Of a DNA stretch of 64,000 nt, positions 36,573-46,689 are shown piece after piece (the first letter of the stretch is position 1; each line of letters begins with the position of its first letter). The DNA lies in contig DJXD01000073.1 in NCBI GenBank assembly GCA_002449585.1, positions 1 through 64,000 on the forward strand, written 5' to 3'. The position numbers and the translations under genes were made by a program. The notes beneath the pieces were generated by a model, which did no database searches, was not told where the DNA came from, and worked only from the letters and a program-made list of their open reading frames with translations. The DNA is from Ruminococcus sp. UBA7013 (GTDB taxonomy: Bacteria; Bacillota; Clostridia; Oscillospirales; Ruminococcaceae).

Positions 36573-37274
36573 GTGTCATTATTGGAAATATCATTTTCAG
36601 GGCTGGAACAGGAAATTGGCTATATATTCCGGAATCAGGATTTAATTTATGAGGCACTTTCACATTCTTCTTATGCAAATGAAAAGAAGAAACAGCGACA
36701 CAGCAATGAGCGGCTGGAATTTCTGGGGGATAGCGTATTATCTGTAGTAGTATCGCAGTATCTGTTTGAGCATTATCAGGATCTTCCAGAGGGAGAGCTA
36801 ACAAAGATCCGTGCGGCTCTTGTATGTGAAAAATCACTGCATAAATTTGCATTGCGGATTCATCTTGGTGATTATTTATTATTAGGCAAAGGGGAAGCAC
36901 ATACCGGCGGCCGGGAACGCCCTTCTATTCTGGCAGATGCTTTTGAAGCCGTAATTGCAGCCATTTATCTTGATGGCGGACTGGAAGCCGCAAGAAAACA
37001 TATTTTGCATTTTATCCCGGAACGCATCCCGGAAAAGCATTCTATGCTGTTTGGGGATTATAAAACAGCTTTACAGGAAGTAATCCAGAAAAATCCAGAA
37101 GAAAAAGTAGATTATCGTCTAATTGAAGAATCTGGGCCAGATCATAATAAGACATTTGTTGTAGAAGTATGTTTAAATTCCAATGTGATTGGCAAAGGCA
37201 CAGGCAAGAGTAAAAAAGAGGCCGAGCAGATGGCCGCAAAAGAAGCACTTGCTTTGATGGGCTATGATGAATAA
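36573..37274 (+). CDS. rnc: Rnc, ribonuclease III
   Basis: Up to 233 aa. RNase III signature NERLEFLGDSVLSVVV, the second acidic site LADAFEAVIAAIYLDGG and a C-terminal dsRNA-binding domain (KTALQEVIQKN... GKGTGKSKKEAEQMAAKEAL). Processes rRNA and structured mRNAs. Start uncertain: GTG 36573 is 2 nt from AAAGG, while TTG 36582 has normal spacing and is the better candidate. Overlaps the radical SAM gene by 11 nt. Confidence 0.95.
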   Translation: MSLLEISFSGLEQEIGYIFRNQDLIYEALSHSSYANEKKKQRHSNERLEFLGDSVLSVVVSQYLFEHYQDLPEGELTKIRAALVCEKSLHKFALRIHLGDYLLLGKGEAHTGGRERPSILADAFEAVIAAIYLDGGLEAARKHILHFIPERIPEKHSMLFGDYKTALQEVIQKNPEEKVDYRLIEESGPDHNKTFVVEVCLNSNVIGKGTGKSKKEAEQMAAKEALALMGYDE

Positions 37275-38319
37275 GCATCAAAATATTGCAATTTTTATTC
37301 CTCATGCCGGCTGTCCGTATCAATGCGCTTTCTGCAATCAGAGAATCATCACAGGACAGGAACAGCTTCCTCATGCCAAAGAGATTAAAACTATCTGCTC
37401 ACAGGCAATGACAGCTATCAAAAATCGATCAGATACAGAAATTGCATTTTTCGGGGGCAGTTTTACAGCAATTCCGGAATCTTATATGCTGGAATTATTG
37501 CAGTCTGCACAGGAATTCATTGGAAAAAATCGCTTTTCAGGCATTCGGATTTCTACCCGGCCTGATTGCATCACACCCCAGATTTTAAAATTATTAAAAA
37601 ATTATCATGTCACCAGCATTGAACTTGGTGCGCAGTCGCTGAGCGATAAAGTATTGAATGCCAATCAGCGTGGGCATACTGCACAAGATATTATTTATGC
37701 ATCCGCACTGATCAAAGAATATGGCTTTTCTCTGGGATTGCAAATTATGATTGGCCTGTATCAAAGCACATGGGATGATGAAATGAAAAGCTTTAATAAA
37801 CTTTGTGAAATTCATCCTGATACTGTCCGTATCTATCCAGTTGTGATTTTAAAAAATACCCGGCTTGCTGAATTATATCAATCCGGAGAATATCAGCTGT
37901 TTCCCTTTTCGGAAGTTGTAAAATTCTGCGCTTCTGAGATGAGGATTCTTCATGAAGAAAATATTTCTGTCATCAAATGCGGATTACATGCAAGTGAATT
38001 TGTTGAGCATGATATGATCGCTGGTTATTATCATCCAGCATTCCGGGAACTCTGTGAAAGTGAAATTTATCAGCTCCGCATGGAGACAGCTATCGCTGTA
38101 CAAAGCGGACAAATCCGGAATAGAATGCGAAAAAATAAAATTCAGCAGGCTGATGAATGGACGAAAGACCGGATATTTGCTGTTCATCCTTCCTGTATCA
38201 GCAAAGCAGCAGGACATAAAAAATCTAATCTTCGTTGGTTTGCAGAACAGTACGGAATCAAGATTAAAATTACTGGAGATGCATCACTTGCATTATATCA
38301 GGTGAAATTATTAGAATGA
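37264..38319 (+). CDS. radical SAM protein, Elp3-like
   Basis: 351 aa. 4Fe-4S motif CPYQCAFC near residues 17-24 (CX3CX2C), glycine motif IAFFGGSFTAI, RISTRPDCI and IELGAQSLSDKVL, all as in the Elp3/HemN-like radical SAM superfamily. It lacks a GNAT domain. Located between rnc and smc, a conserved clostridial position; the substrate is not known, and RNA modification is only a guess. Confidence 0.85.
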   Translation: MMNKHQNIAIFIPHAGCPYQCAFCNQRIITGQEQLPHAKEIKTICSQAMTAIKNRSDTEIAFFGGSFTAIPESYMLELLQSAQEFIGKNRFSGIRISTRPDCITPQILKLLKNYHVTSIELGAQSLSDKVLNANQRGHTAQDIIYASALIKEYGFSLGLQIMIGLYQSTWDDEMKSFNKLCEIHPDTVRIYPVVILKNTRLAELYQSGEYQLFPFSEVVKFCASEMRILHEENISVIKCGLHASEFVEHDMIAGYYHPAFRELCESEIYQLRMETAIAVQSGQIRNRMRKNKIQQADEWTKDRIFAVHPSCISKAAGHKKSNLRWFAEQYGIKIKITGDASLALYQVKLLE

Positions 38320-38332
38320 CAGGAGGGATGAT

Positions 38333-41300
38333 ATGTATTTAAAATCTCTTGAATTGCAGGGGTTCAAATCTTTTCCGGATAAAATCAAACTGCATTTTGA
38401 TCAAGGGCTGACTGCTGTTGTAGGGCCGAACGGAAGCGGAAAAAGTAATATTGGTGATTCTGTCAGATGGGTGCTCGGAGAACAATCTACCAAAACACTC
38501 CGAGGTAGTAAGATGGAAGATGTTATTTTTTCCGGTACGGTTGGCATTAAGCCTATGAGCTTCGCTTCCGTGACACTTGTGATTGATAATTCTGAAAATC
38601 GTCTCTCCGGATACGGCGAAGAAGTCAGCATTAATAGAAAATTATACAGAAGCGGTGATAGTGAATATCGTATCAATGGGAAAGTCGTGCGTCTGAAAGA
38701 TATTCATGAATTATTTATGGATACTGGTCTTGGGCGGGATGGCTATTCGATCATCGGGCAGGGGCGTATTGCTGAAATTGTTGGCGCAAAAAACAGTGAA
38801 CGCCGTGAAATTTTTGAAGAAGCCGCTGGCATCTCAAAATTCCGGTATCAGAAAGCGGAAGCAGAACGGAAATTATCACAGACACAGGAAAAAATGGAAC
38901 GTGTCAGAGATATTTTTCAAGAATTGGAAAATCGTATTCCCTCCCTGAAAGCACAGTCAGAAAAAGCAAAAAAATTTCTTGTGCTTTCCCAGCAGGAAAA
39001 ACAGCTTGAAGTTTCTGTATGGATTGATCAGCTGGATGAGCAGGAAAAAAAACTGATTTCTGTCAAAGAATCGCTGCTTTCTAAAAAAACAGAATATGAA
39101 CGAACAGAACGCCTGATTTCTAGTGAAGAAAATAAAATTCAGACATGTGATCTCAAAATGCAAGAATATGCCGCTGATGCGGATGAATCTCGGTCACTTG
39201 TGAGATCACTTCGCACACAGGCTGAACTAGTCCAAACAAATATTGCTGTCTGGAAAAATGATGTGATTCATCAGCAAGAAGCTCTGAAACTTCTGAAATC
39301 CCGTCATGAACAGGATATGCAGGAACAAACCCGTTTTCTGTCTCAGCAGGAACAAGCTGAACAAAATTTACATGTGATTCAAGAAAATGTTCTGAAATTG
39401 CAAAAACAGCTGTCTGCCTCTGAATCCGCATTTCATCAGGCAGAACAGAATGTTCATGATAAAGAAATGCAGGTTCATCAGGCCGAGGAAACTTTTCATC
39501 AGGCGGAATTGAATCGCAATGAATTACAATATATCATGCGAAGTGCCGAGGAAAAAGCCAATCAGCAAAAACAACAGTTTCAAGAATTGGAACAGCAGAT
39601 TTCTATCAGTCAGGAAAATCTGAAACATGCTGATCAAAATCATCAGCAAGCAGTTTCTATAATAGAAACCATCCGGAAGAATATCGCAGAACAGGAACAA
39701 AATCTGAAAGCATTCCAGGATGCTTTACAAGAAATTTCTTCTCAAAAACAGATCGCAGAAGAAAAATTAAAACAACTTGGCTTTCAGCTTCGGGATAAAA
39801 AACAGCGTCATCGGATTCTGAGCGATCTGGAGCATAATATGGAAGGCTTCTCCGGCAGTGTGAAAGCTGTCATGAAAGCCGTCTCACAAGGCATATTATC
39901 TGATATCTATGGCAGTGTGGCGCAGCTGATTCAAGTTAATCCACAATATGGTATTGCAATTGAAACGGCTCTCGGTGCGAGTATGCAGCATTTAGTAACT
40001 GCGGATGAAAATGCCGCCAAAGCAGGCATCAAATTTCTTCGGGATACCCGTGCAGGCCGTGCAACGTTTCTGCCTATGACAACAATCAAATCAAGATTTA
40101 TCAGTCAGCAGGATTTGCAGATGCTGCATCATCTTCCCGGATTCATTGCGGCCGCAAGTGATCTTGTTACCTGTGATGATCAATTCCGGCCAATCGCTGA
40201 AAATCTGCTTGGCAGAATCTTGATTGCTCAAACAATTGATGATGCTTCTGAAATCGCTAAACATTGCCGTTATCAATACAGAATCGTTACAACAGATGGG
40301 CAAGTGATCAATGCCGGTGGCTCATTCACAGGCGGATCTGTTCAGAAAACGGGAGGTATGCTGACACGTCGGACAGAGTTAAATACTTTACAGGAAGAAA
40401 TGCAGAAGCTTGTCAAGATCTGTGCGGATGCCGAACAAGATGCCCGCAATCAGGCAGAACAAGAATCACAGGCACGGCAGAAACTGGAATCTGGAATGAA
40501 AATCCGGGAGGAGTTACAGCAAAATTTCCTGAAAGCACAATCTGAAACAGAACGCTGTGCATTTGCATTAGAACAACATCAGCAGAAAATACAGGAATAT
40601 GCACAGAGAAAAAAAGCATTAGAAATGCAGTCTGCACAGGCTGATCAAAGCATTCATCAGGCAAAAAAGCAACTGGAACAGAATCAGCATCAAATCCGGC
40701 AGGCCGAAGAAATTGTTTCACAAATCCGTGCAGATCAGCAGACATGCAGACAACAACGGGAATTATTATCTATAAAATATCATGATCTGAAAATTCAGCT
40801 TGCTCAGGCTGAAAAAGATCAGGAAGCGGCAGAAACCGCTCTGCATCAGATACAAGATTCTGTGCAAAACGCTCATGAACGAGAAGCCGCTTATCTCCAT
40901 GAAACCCAGAATGCTGACATGATTATTAAACAAAAAACTGATGCTATTCAGGAACAGGAAAAACTTCTTTCCAAAACCAGAGAACAGATTTCTAATGCAG
41001 AAAATGCTGCTCGAACAGCATTACAGGCGCATGATCTGCAAAGTCAGGAAGCCAGAAAATTGCAATCTGGATTAAAAATTTATTATGCTGAAAAAGAAAA
41101 ATTATCTACAGAAATGACAAAACTATCTGAAAAACAAACCAGCATACAAATCAACTGTGATCAGATCATTGAAAAATTATTTGAAATCTATGAATTGACC
41201 AGATCAGAAGCACAGGAAATGGCACAGCCTATAGAAGATATGATTTCAGCCAAAAAAACGCTTTCAGAATTAAAACAAAAAATCCGTGCACTAGGAAGCA

Positions 41301-41884
41301 TCAGCTTGGATTCAATTCAGGAATATCAGGAAGTGTTTGAGCGTCATGCCTTTTATGCCAGACAAATCAAAGATATTCGAAATGCCATACAAGAGCTTGA
41401 AAAAATCATTCAGAATTTGACTTCTGAAATGTGCCGTATTTTCAAAGAAAATTTCAGGATTATTAATCAAAATTTTCAGGAAATTTTCCGGGATCTGTTT
41501 GGCGGAGGCCGTGCGGAATTGATTCTTACAGAGCCAGATCAAGTATTGACTTCCGGTATTGAAATCAGTGTAGCACCACCAGGCAAAGTGATCAAAAATC
41601 TGATTTCCCTTTCCGGCGGAGAACAATCTTTTGTAGCAATTGCTATTTATTTTGCGATTCTCAGGCTAAGACCTGCACCGTTCTGCATTCTAGATGAAAT
41701 TGATGCTGCACTGGATGAGGCAAATGTTCGGAAATATGCCCGTTATCTGAAAAAATTTACAGATCATACCCAATTTGTACTTGTGACACATCGGCGCAGT
41801 GCCATGGAAGAAGCGAATGTTTTATATGGCGTTACCATGGAAGACGGCGTTTCCAGACTGCTGAAAATGCCTGATATCTCATAA
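38333..41884 (+). CDS. smc: SMC, chromosome condensation protein
   Basis: 1183 aa, full length. Head Walker A (VVGPNGSGKSNIGDSVRWVLGE in part), two long coiled coils rich in Gln, His and Glu, a hinge near residues 520-660 (GSVAQLIQVNPQYGIAIE), signature LSGGEQSFVAIAI and Walker B FCILDEIDAALDEAN. Organises the chromosome with ScpA/ScpB, which are not in the window. Starts with AGGAGGG upstream and is coupled to ftsY, 10 bp downstream. Confidence 0.97.
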   Translation: MYLKSLELQGFKSFPDKIKLHFDQGLTAVVGPNGSGKSNIGDSVRWVLGEQSTKTLRGSKMEDVIFSGTVGIKPMSFASVTLVIDNSENRLSGYGEEVSINRKLYRSGDSEYRINGKVVRLKDIHELFMDTGLGRDGYSIIGQGRIAEIVGAKNSERREIFEEAAGISKFRYQKAEAERKLSQTQEKMERVRDIFQELENRIPSLKAQSEKAKKFLVLSQQEKQLEVSVWIDQLDEQEKKLISVKESLLSKKTEYERTERLISSEENKIQTCDLKMQEYAADADESRSLVRSLRTQAELVQTNIAVWKNDVIHQQEALKLLKSRHEQDMQEQTRFLSQQEQAEQNLHVIQENVLKLQKQLSASESAFHQAEQNVHDKEMQVHQAEETFHQAELNRNELQYIMRSAEEKANQQKQQFQELEQQISISQENLKHADQNHQQAVSIIETIRKNIAEQEQNLKAFQDALQEISSQKQIAEEKLKQLGFQLRDKKQRHRILSDLEHNMEGFSGSVKAVMKAVSQGILSDIYGSVAQLIQVNPQYGIAIETALGASMQHLVTADENAAKAGIKFLRDTRAGRATFLPMTTIKSRFISQQDLQMLHHLPGFIAAASDLVTCDDQFRPIAENLLGRILIAQTIDDASEIAKHCRYQYRIVTTDGQVINAGGSFTGGSVQKTGGMLTRRTELNTLQEEMQKLVKICADAEQDARNQAEQESQARQKLESGMKIREELQQNFLKAQSETERCAFALEQHQQKIQEYAQRKKALEMQSAQADQSIHQAKKQLEQNQHQIRQAEEIVSQIRADQQTCRQQRELLSIKYHDLKIQLAQAEKDQEAAETALHQIQDSVQNAHEREAAYLHETQNADMIIKQKTDAIQEQEKLLSKTREQISNAENAARTALQAHDLQSQEARKLQSGLKIYYAEKEKLSTEMTKLSEKQTSIQINCDQIIEKLFEIYELTRSEAQEMAQPIEDMISAKKTLSELKQKIRALGSISLDSIQEYQEVFERHAFYARQIKDIRNAIQELEKIIQNLTSEMCRIFKENFRIINQNFQEIFRDLFGGGRAELILTEPDQVLTSGIEISVAPPGKVIKNLISLSGGEQSFVAIAIYFAILRLRPAPFCILDEIDAALDEANVRKYARYLKKFTDHTQFVLVTHRRSAMEEANVLYGVTMEDGVSRLLKMPDIS

Positions 41885-41894
41885 GGAGGAATTT

Positions 41895-43211
41895 ATGAGC
41901 TTTTTTTCTAAAATCAAAGAGGGACTTCAAAAAACCCGTGATGCAATGATGCAGAAGCTTCAGAAACTTCTGAATTCGTTTACTAAAATTGATGAAGATT
42001 TATTTGAACAGCTAGAGGAAACTATGATCATGAGTGATATGGGAGCACAGACTTCTATTGAAATCTGTGAGCGACTGAGAAAGCTGGTCAAAGAACGTGG
42101 AATCAAAGATCCGTCAAAGATCATGGAGCTGATTGAGGAAATTATCAGCGATATGATGGGAGAAGAAACAGAATTAAATCTTTCAACAAAACCATCTGTT
42201 ATTATGGTAATCGGCGTAAATGGTGCAGGAAAAACGACTACTATCGGGAAACTGTGCTATCAATTCAAAAATGACGGAAAAAAAGTATTGGTAGCCGCAG
42301 CCGATACTTTCCGTGCGGCCGCAATTGAACAGCTGGAAGTATGGACGGAACGAGCTGGCGTAGATATTGTAAAACATGCCGAGGGTAGTGATCCGGCATC
42401 TGTTGTATTTGATGCTGTTGATGCCGCCATTGCCAGAGAATGTGATATTCTGATTGTAGATACTGCCGGGCGATTGCATAATAAGAAAAATTTGATGAAT
42501 GAATTGGAAAAAATCAATAGAATTCTGAATCAGAGAGCAGAGGGCTGTGCAATTGAAACGCTTCTAGTATTAGATGCAACTACAGGACAAAATGCCGTAA
42601 ATCAGGCAAGATTATTCAGTGAAGTTGCCAATATTACAGGCATTGTATTGACTAAGCTTGATGGGACTGCCAAAGGCGGTATTGTTGTTTCTATCAAGAA
42701 TGAATTAGGAATTCCTGTCAAGCTGGTTGGCGTTGGCGAAAAGATTGAAGATTTGCAGGCGTTTAATAATACTGATTTTGTTCGGGCGTTGTTTGATCAT
42801 TCTGATGATGCTGAATTTGAAAAGCCAGAATCAAAAATCAGTGAACCTGAACCAGAATCAGAGATCACAGAACTTGAACCAGAATCAGAGATCACAGAAC
42901 CTGAACCAGAATCAGAGATCTCAGAACCTGAACCGGAATCTGAAATCACAGAAACAGAACAGGAAGATGAAAAGAAAAAGCCATTCTCTTGGCTGTTTAC
43001 AGAAATCGGCGGTTCTAAGAAAAAAGAAACTGCCCCCGAAGAAATACCAGATGCTCCTGATGAAATCGCAGAGGAACTCCCTGATGAAATGAATCCATCA
43101 GAAGAAATAACAGAGAATCCGCCGGAAGATGAAAAGAAAAAGCCATTCTCTTGGCTGTTTATGGAAATCGGCGGTTCTAAGAAAAAAGATAAGAAAAAAA
43201 AGGAGGATTGA
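41895..43211 (+). CDS. ftsY: FtsY, SRP receptor GTPase with repetitive acidic C-terminal tail
   Basis: 438 aa. NG GTPase domain occupies ~1-312: [52 protein letters not shown]. Unlike E. coli FtsY, the acidic region is C-terminal: about four 9-residue repeats of PEPESEITE (residues ~317-353), then two copies of [21 protein letters not shown] separated by an acidic spacer. These copies pair a basic patch with an aromatic/hydrophobic core and may bind membrane. The tail is unusual for FtsY. Partner of Ffh in cotranslational targeting. Confidence 0.93.
   Translation: MSFFSKIKEGLQKTRDAMMQKLQKLLNSFTKIDEDLFEQLEETMIMSDMGAQTSIEICERLRKLVKERGIKDPSKIMELIEEIISDMMGEETELNLSTKPSVIMVIGVNGAGKTTTIGKLCYQFKNDGKKVLVAAADTFRAAAIEQLEVWTERAGVDIVKHAEGSDPASVVFDAVDAAIARECDILIVDTAGRLHNKKNLMNELEKINRILNQRAEGCAIETLLVLDATTGQNAVNQARLFSEVANITGIVLTKLDGTAKGGIVVSIKNELGIPVKLVGVGEKIEDLQAFNNTDFVRALFDHSDDAEFEKPESKISEPEPESEITELEPESEITEPEPESEISEPEPESEITETEQEDEKKKPFSWLFTEIGGSKKKETAPEEIPDAPDEIAEELPDEMNPSEEITENPPEDEKKKPFSWLFMEIGGSKKKDKKKKED
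42846..42953 (+). repeat. four tandem 27-bp repeats in ftsY
   Basis: Units begin at 42846, 42873, 42900 and 42927, each coding PEPESEITE or a near variant; a degenerate fifth unit precedes them. The first three differ by one or two bases, so repeat number may vary between strains. Confidence 0.9.
42963..43189 (+). repeat. duplicated ~63-bp segment in ftsY
   Basis: The segments at 42963-43026 and 43125-43188 are nearly identical, differing at about two bases, and both encode [21 protein letters not shown]. They are separated by ~100 bp coding an acidic spacer. A recent internal duplication is the simplest explanation. Confidence 0.88.
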
Positions 43212-43216
43212 TTTTC

Positions 43217-43801
43217 ATGAAAATCGTTATGGCTACTAATAATCAAAATAAACTCCGGGAAGCAAAGGAAATTTTTGCCCCACTGGGAATTGAAATCATC
43301 TCTCAGAAAGAAGCCGGCGTTTCTGTCGATCCCGAAGAAAATGGCCTGACTTTCGCTGAAAATGCCTTGATCAAAGCGCATGCTGTCTATGAATGTGTAA
43401 AACTCCCTGTTATCGCTGATGATAGCGGTCTTTGTGTGGATGCGCTCGATGGTGCGCCCGGTGTCTATTCCGCAAGATATGCCCCTGAAAATGAACGCTG
43501 TGAAAAACTTCTCCACAATCTGGAGGGCGTTCCTGCTGAAAAAAGAACAGCGAAATTTGTTACAGTCATTGCTTTTCTGGATCAAAATGGCAATGAATTC
43601 ACATTTGAGGGCATCTGCCCCGGCACAATCGGATTTGAAAAACGTGGTACGAATGGCTTTGGCTATGATCCTGTTTTTGTATATGGCGAAAAAACGTTTG
43701 CACAGCTGTCCGCTGATGAAAAAAATGCCATTAGTCATAGAGGTGCGGCTCTGCGGAAATTATATGCCTATCTGCAATCAGAATATCAGGAGGGTGAATG
43801 A
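43217..43801 (+). CDS. rdgB: RdgB/HAM1 family XTP/dITP diphosphatase
   Basis: 194 aa from ATG at 43217 with AGGAGG 10 nt upstream. Hydrolyses non-canonical purine triphosphates. Motifs: VMATNNQNKLREAKEIF, TFAENALIKA, VIADDSGLCVDALDGAPGVYSARYA (in part), GTNGFGYDPVF and SHRGAALRKL. ATGA overlap with the next gene. Confidence 0.95.
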   Translation: MKIVMATNNQNKLREAKEIFAPLGIEIISQKEAGVSVDPEENGLTFAENALIKAHAVYECVKLPVIADDSGLCVDALDGAPGVYSARYAPENERCEKLLHNLEGVPAEKRTAKFVTVIAFLDQNGNEFTFEGICPGTIGFEKRGTNGFGYDPVFVYGEKTFAQLSADEKNAISHRGAALRKLYAYLQSEYQEGE

Positions 43802-44103
43802 TGCTTACCAGTAAACAAAGAGCTTATCTCCGGGGAATCGCTTCTAATTATGATACTATTTTCCAAATCGGAAAAGGTGGTATTTCTGAAAATCTGATCC
43901 AGCAAATTAATGATGCACTTCGTAAGCGTGAATTGATTAAACTTCGTGTTCTGGATCATTCAGAATTTACAGCTTATGAAGCCGCTGATCAGATCGCAGA
44001 GCTTACAAAATCAGAAGTTATTCAAGTAATCGGAAGCCGCTTTATTTTATTTAAACGAAATCCACAAGATCCTGTGATTGATCTTAAAGCTGCCAGATCA
44101 TGA
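43801..44103 (+). CDS. yhbY: YhbY-type RNA-binding protein (CRM domain)
   Basis: 100 aa. CRM/YhbY domain: LTSKQRAYLRGIAS, FQIGKGGISENLI, REL-IKLRVL and VIGSRFILFKR with the GxxG-type loop. Associates with pre-50S particles in other bacteria. The start could be ATG 43798 or 43801; the second is better spaced from AGGGTG. Overlaps nadD (ATGA). Confidence 0.92.
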   Translation: MLTSKQRAYLRGIASNYDTIFQIGKGGISENLIQQINDALRKRELIKLRVLDHSEFTAYEAADQIAELTKSEVIQVIGSRFILFKRNPQDPVIDLKAARS

Positions 44104-44720
44104 GCAGAATCGGACTGTTTGGGGGCAGTTTCAATCCGCCTCATCTGGGACATCTGCATCTGACAGAAGTATTGCATGATGCATTGCATCTTGATCAAGT
44201 TCTGCTGATCCCTGCCAGAAAGCCGCCGCATAAAACTGATCAGAACTATGCACCGCCAGAACATCGGCTTGCTATGTGTCATCTGCTGGCGGAAGCGCAT
44301 GACTGGCTTCGGGTGGAAGAATTTGAACTGCATCAGATACAGATCAGTTACACATACTATACTGTCAATTATCTGAAATCACAATATCCGGAAGCAAAAT
44401 TATTTCTGCTTGTGGGGAGTGATATGCTGTTAAGCTTCACAGAATGGTTTCATTGGAAGGAAATTCTGAAACAAGTATCACTTGCCTGTATTGCAAGAGA
44501 ACCGGGAGAAGATAAAACACTTCGGATATGTGCGGAGCAGTTATGTCAATATGGCGAAATTTGTCTGTTGAATGCGGAAGCTTTTGCAGTATCTTCTACA
44601 AAAATCAGAGAGATGATCCAGAAAAATGAAAATTATTCTTGCTATTTGCCGGAAAAAATAGTAAAATATATTAGAACAGCAAATTTATATACTGGAAGTG
44701 ATTCAGATTGTATGATATGA
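44100..44720 (+). CDS. nadD: NadD, nicotinate mononucleotide adenylyltransferase
   Basis: 206 aa. Nucleotidyltransferase motifs GLFGGSFNPPHLGHLHL and AVSSTKIREMI. Adds AMP to NaMN in NAD synthesis. Overlaps yhbY and yqeK by 4 nt each (ATGA junctions), so the run is one translation-coupled operon. Confidence 0.95.
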   Translation: MSRIGLFGGSFNPPHLGHLHLTEVLHDALHLDQVLLIPARKPPHKTDQNYAPPEHRLAMCHLLAEAHDWLRVEEFELHQIQISYTYYTVNYLKSQYPEAKLFLLVGSDMLLSFTEWFHWKEILKQVSLACIAREPGEDKTLRICAEQLCQYGEICLLNAEAFAVSSTKIREMIQKNENYSCYLPEKIVKYIRTANLYTGSDSDCMI

Positions 44721-45313
44721 AAAAAAAAGCTGCCTATCTGGAGGAGCATCTTTCTCCGAAGCGGTTTCGTCATTCCTGCAATGTCTCGCAGGCCGCAGGA
44801 CAGCTTGCCAAACTTTACAGCGCAGATCAGGAAAAAGCACAATTTGCAGGGCTTTTGCATGATATTTGCAAAGAATTGCCTTATGAAGAACAATACAGAC
44901 TGATGACTGCTGGTGATTTTCAGCCGGATTTTGCAGAACTGCATTCTAAAAAGCTCTGGCATGGAATCGCAGGGGCATATTTTATTCAGACAGAATTTCA
45001 GATTCAAGATATTGATATTCTGAATGCTGTCCGGTTTCATACAGTTGGCCGTGCAGGGATGTCTCTCCTGGAAGAAATTATTTATATTGCAGATATGATT
45101 TCAGAAGAGCGGGAGTATAAAGGCGTTGAAAAAATGCGCAGACTGGCACAGAGAGACCTGAAAGCGGCTATGCTGGAAGCCCTCCGGGATACTATCATGT
45201 CTGTGATTAAAAAAGAAAGTTTTCTGCCGGTTTATACGATTGAAGCCTATAATTATTATACACAGTATTTTTCTGAAAAACAAGACATCAGGAAAGGAGC
45301 TTCCGGAGTATGA
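44717..45313 (+). CDS. yqeK: YqeK, HD-domain Ap4A hydrolase
   Basis: 198 aa from ATG at 44717. HD-domain metal ligands are in FRHSCNVSQAA, GLLHDICKEL, WHGIAGAYF, RFHTVGRAGMS and YIADMISEER. Bacillus YqeK hydrolyses diadenosine tetraphosphate symmetrically. Downstream of nadD as usual; overlaps the LCP gene by 4 nt. Confidence 0.93.
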   Translation: MKKKAAYLEEHLSPKRFRHSCNVSQAAGQLAKLYSADQEKAQFAGLLHDICKELPYEEQYRLMTAGDFQPDFAELHSKKLWHGIAGAYFIQTEFQIQDIDILNAVRFHTVGRAGMSLLEEIIYIADMISEEREYKGVEKMRRLAQRDLKAAMLEALRDTIMSVIKKESFLPVYTIEAYNYYTQYFSEKQDIRKGASGV

Positions 45314-46674
45314 GCAAAAAAAAGGTCATGAGTAAGAAAAAAAATACAGAGCAGAAAAATGATATAGCTTTGAAACCTGCCGAGCCCAAAATAGAAATGT
45401 CTTCTGAAAAAGAAAAACCGAAAAAAAAAGCTGTTCCTTCACCAGCTAAAAAATCAAAAACAGAAGCCTTTCCTGTCGGTCATGAAACAGCGTTGAATGT
45501 CTGCATCAAGCTGATTTCTCTTTTCCTGACAATTGTGCTCATGGCTGTCATGATTCTCCATGCACCTATTATTTCTTATACAGCATCAGATAATTTTAAT
45601 CAGATTTCACAGATTTCTATTACAAAATATTTCAAGACAAGAAAGCCAATGCAATATATTGAAGGAAGAATTACACCCATGAAAAATAGTCAGGTCAATA
45701 TCCGGGAGGATGTGGACAAAAATTTCAATGATGGTCTGGATCTGAAACAAACCGTAGAAGGACAATTTACAGTGCTGTTTCTTGGCTTTGATAGTCAATA
45801 TAATGGAAGCGGCTACCTGCATGATGTGAATTATCTGGTACAGTTCAATTTGCTGACAGCCAGCATGAATATTTTGCAAATTCCCCGTGACACATATATG
45901 CCGCATTATACAAATTCACCCACATGCAAATTTAATAGCATTTATACTTTCGGAGATGCCAGAAAAAGCAATGTTCAGAGAGTTGTCGACTGCGTGCAAG
46001 AAAGCTTTGGCGTTCCAGTGGATGCTTATGTCACAACTACTTGTGATAATGTCGCTGATATTATTGATATTGTCGGGGGTGTGCCGATTGAAATGCCGTA
46101 TACTGTTGTATTTGAAGCGGATAAAGTCATTTATGCAGGCCCTCAGACCCTCAGCGGACAGGAATCAGAATGGTTTCTGCGTTTTCGATATGGCTATGAA
46201 AATGGTGATATTGGACGTGTTCAGGCACAAAGGTATTTTATGGCTGCTGCTATGAAAAAAGCCATCAGTATGAACACAGTACAGATTTTCAGCGCAATGA
46301 ATAAAATTTATGATCAGGAACTCATTGCTACGGATTTAAGTCTGGAAGATATTAGTCGAGTGGCAGATCTCGCAAGTACGATTGATATGGCAAATGTCAA
46401 TATCTTCATGCTTCCCGGAGAGGGAACTATGGCAGATACGCAGTCTGTTTGGTCAATTCATAAATCTGCGGCTTTGAAAATGCTGAATGAACATTTCCGG
46501 ACACAGCAAGTCCCCTTAACGGCCGATCAGACTCCTATCACAGAATTGATTCAGGAAGAAGATTATGAATCAACAGATTTTGATAATGCTTCTTCTAATT
46601 TACAGGAAATTGATGAAAACGGCGGAGATACCTCCGGCCTGAAAGAATATTATAAAGATCTTTATATTAATTAA
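45310..46674 (+). CDS. LytR-CpsA-Psr (LCP) family cell-wall polymer ligase
   Basis: 454 aa. A Lys-rich cytosolic N-terminus (~1-55), one transmembrane helix (~60-80), then the LCP domain with LFLGFDSQYNGSGYLHDVNYL, IPRDTYM and RFRYGYENGDIGRVQAQ, the conserved Arg/Asp residues that bind pyrophosphate lipids. Attaches anionic polymers to peptidoglycan outside the cell. Its place between yqeK and rsfS is a known clostridial arrangement. Acidic C-terminal tail. Confidence 0.93.
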   Translation: MSKKKVMSKKKNTEQKNDIALKPAEPKIEMSSEKEKPKKKAVPSPAKKSKTEAFPVGHETALNVCIKLISLFLTIVLMAVMILHAPIISYTASDNFNQISQISITKYFKTRKPMQYIEGRITPMKNSQVNIREDVDKNFNDGLDLKQTVEGQFTVLFLGFDSQYNGSGYLHDVNYLVQFNLLTASMNILQIPRDTYMPHYTNSPTCKFNSIYTFGDARKSNVQRVVDCVQESFGVPVDAYVTTTCDNVADIIDIVGGVPIEMPYTVVFEADKVIYAGPQTLSGQESEWFLRFRYGYENGDIGRVQAQRYFMAAAMKKAISMNTVQIFSAMNKIYDQELIATDLSLEDISRVADLASTIDMANVNIFMLPGEGTMADTQSVWSIHKSAALKMLNEHFRTQQVPLTADQTPITELIQEEDYESTDFDNASSNLQEIDENGGDTSGLKEYYKDLYIN

Positions 46675-46689
46675 GAAAGAAGTGAGTTT

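Noticed and set aside
42846..43189. Tandem repeats resembling an array
   Set aside because: The repeats are in frame inside ftsY, contiguous without spacers and code PEPESEITE units; no CRISPR repeat-spacer pattern or cas genes.
42797..43738. Long minus-strand open frame (313 codons) opposite ftsY/rdgB
   Set aside because: It is a shadow of the repetitive Glu-rich codons of ftsY and lies over two well supported genes; no ribosome site or family motif.
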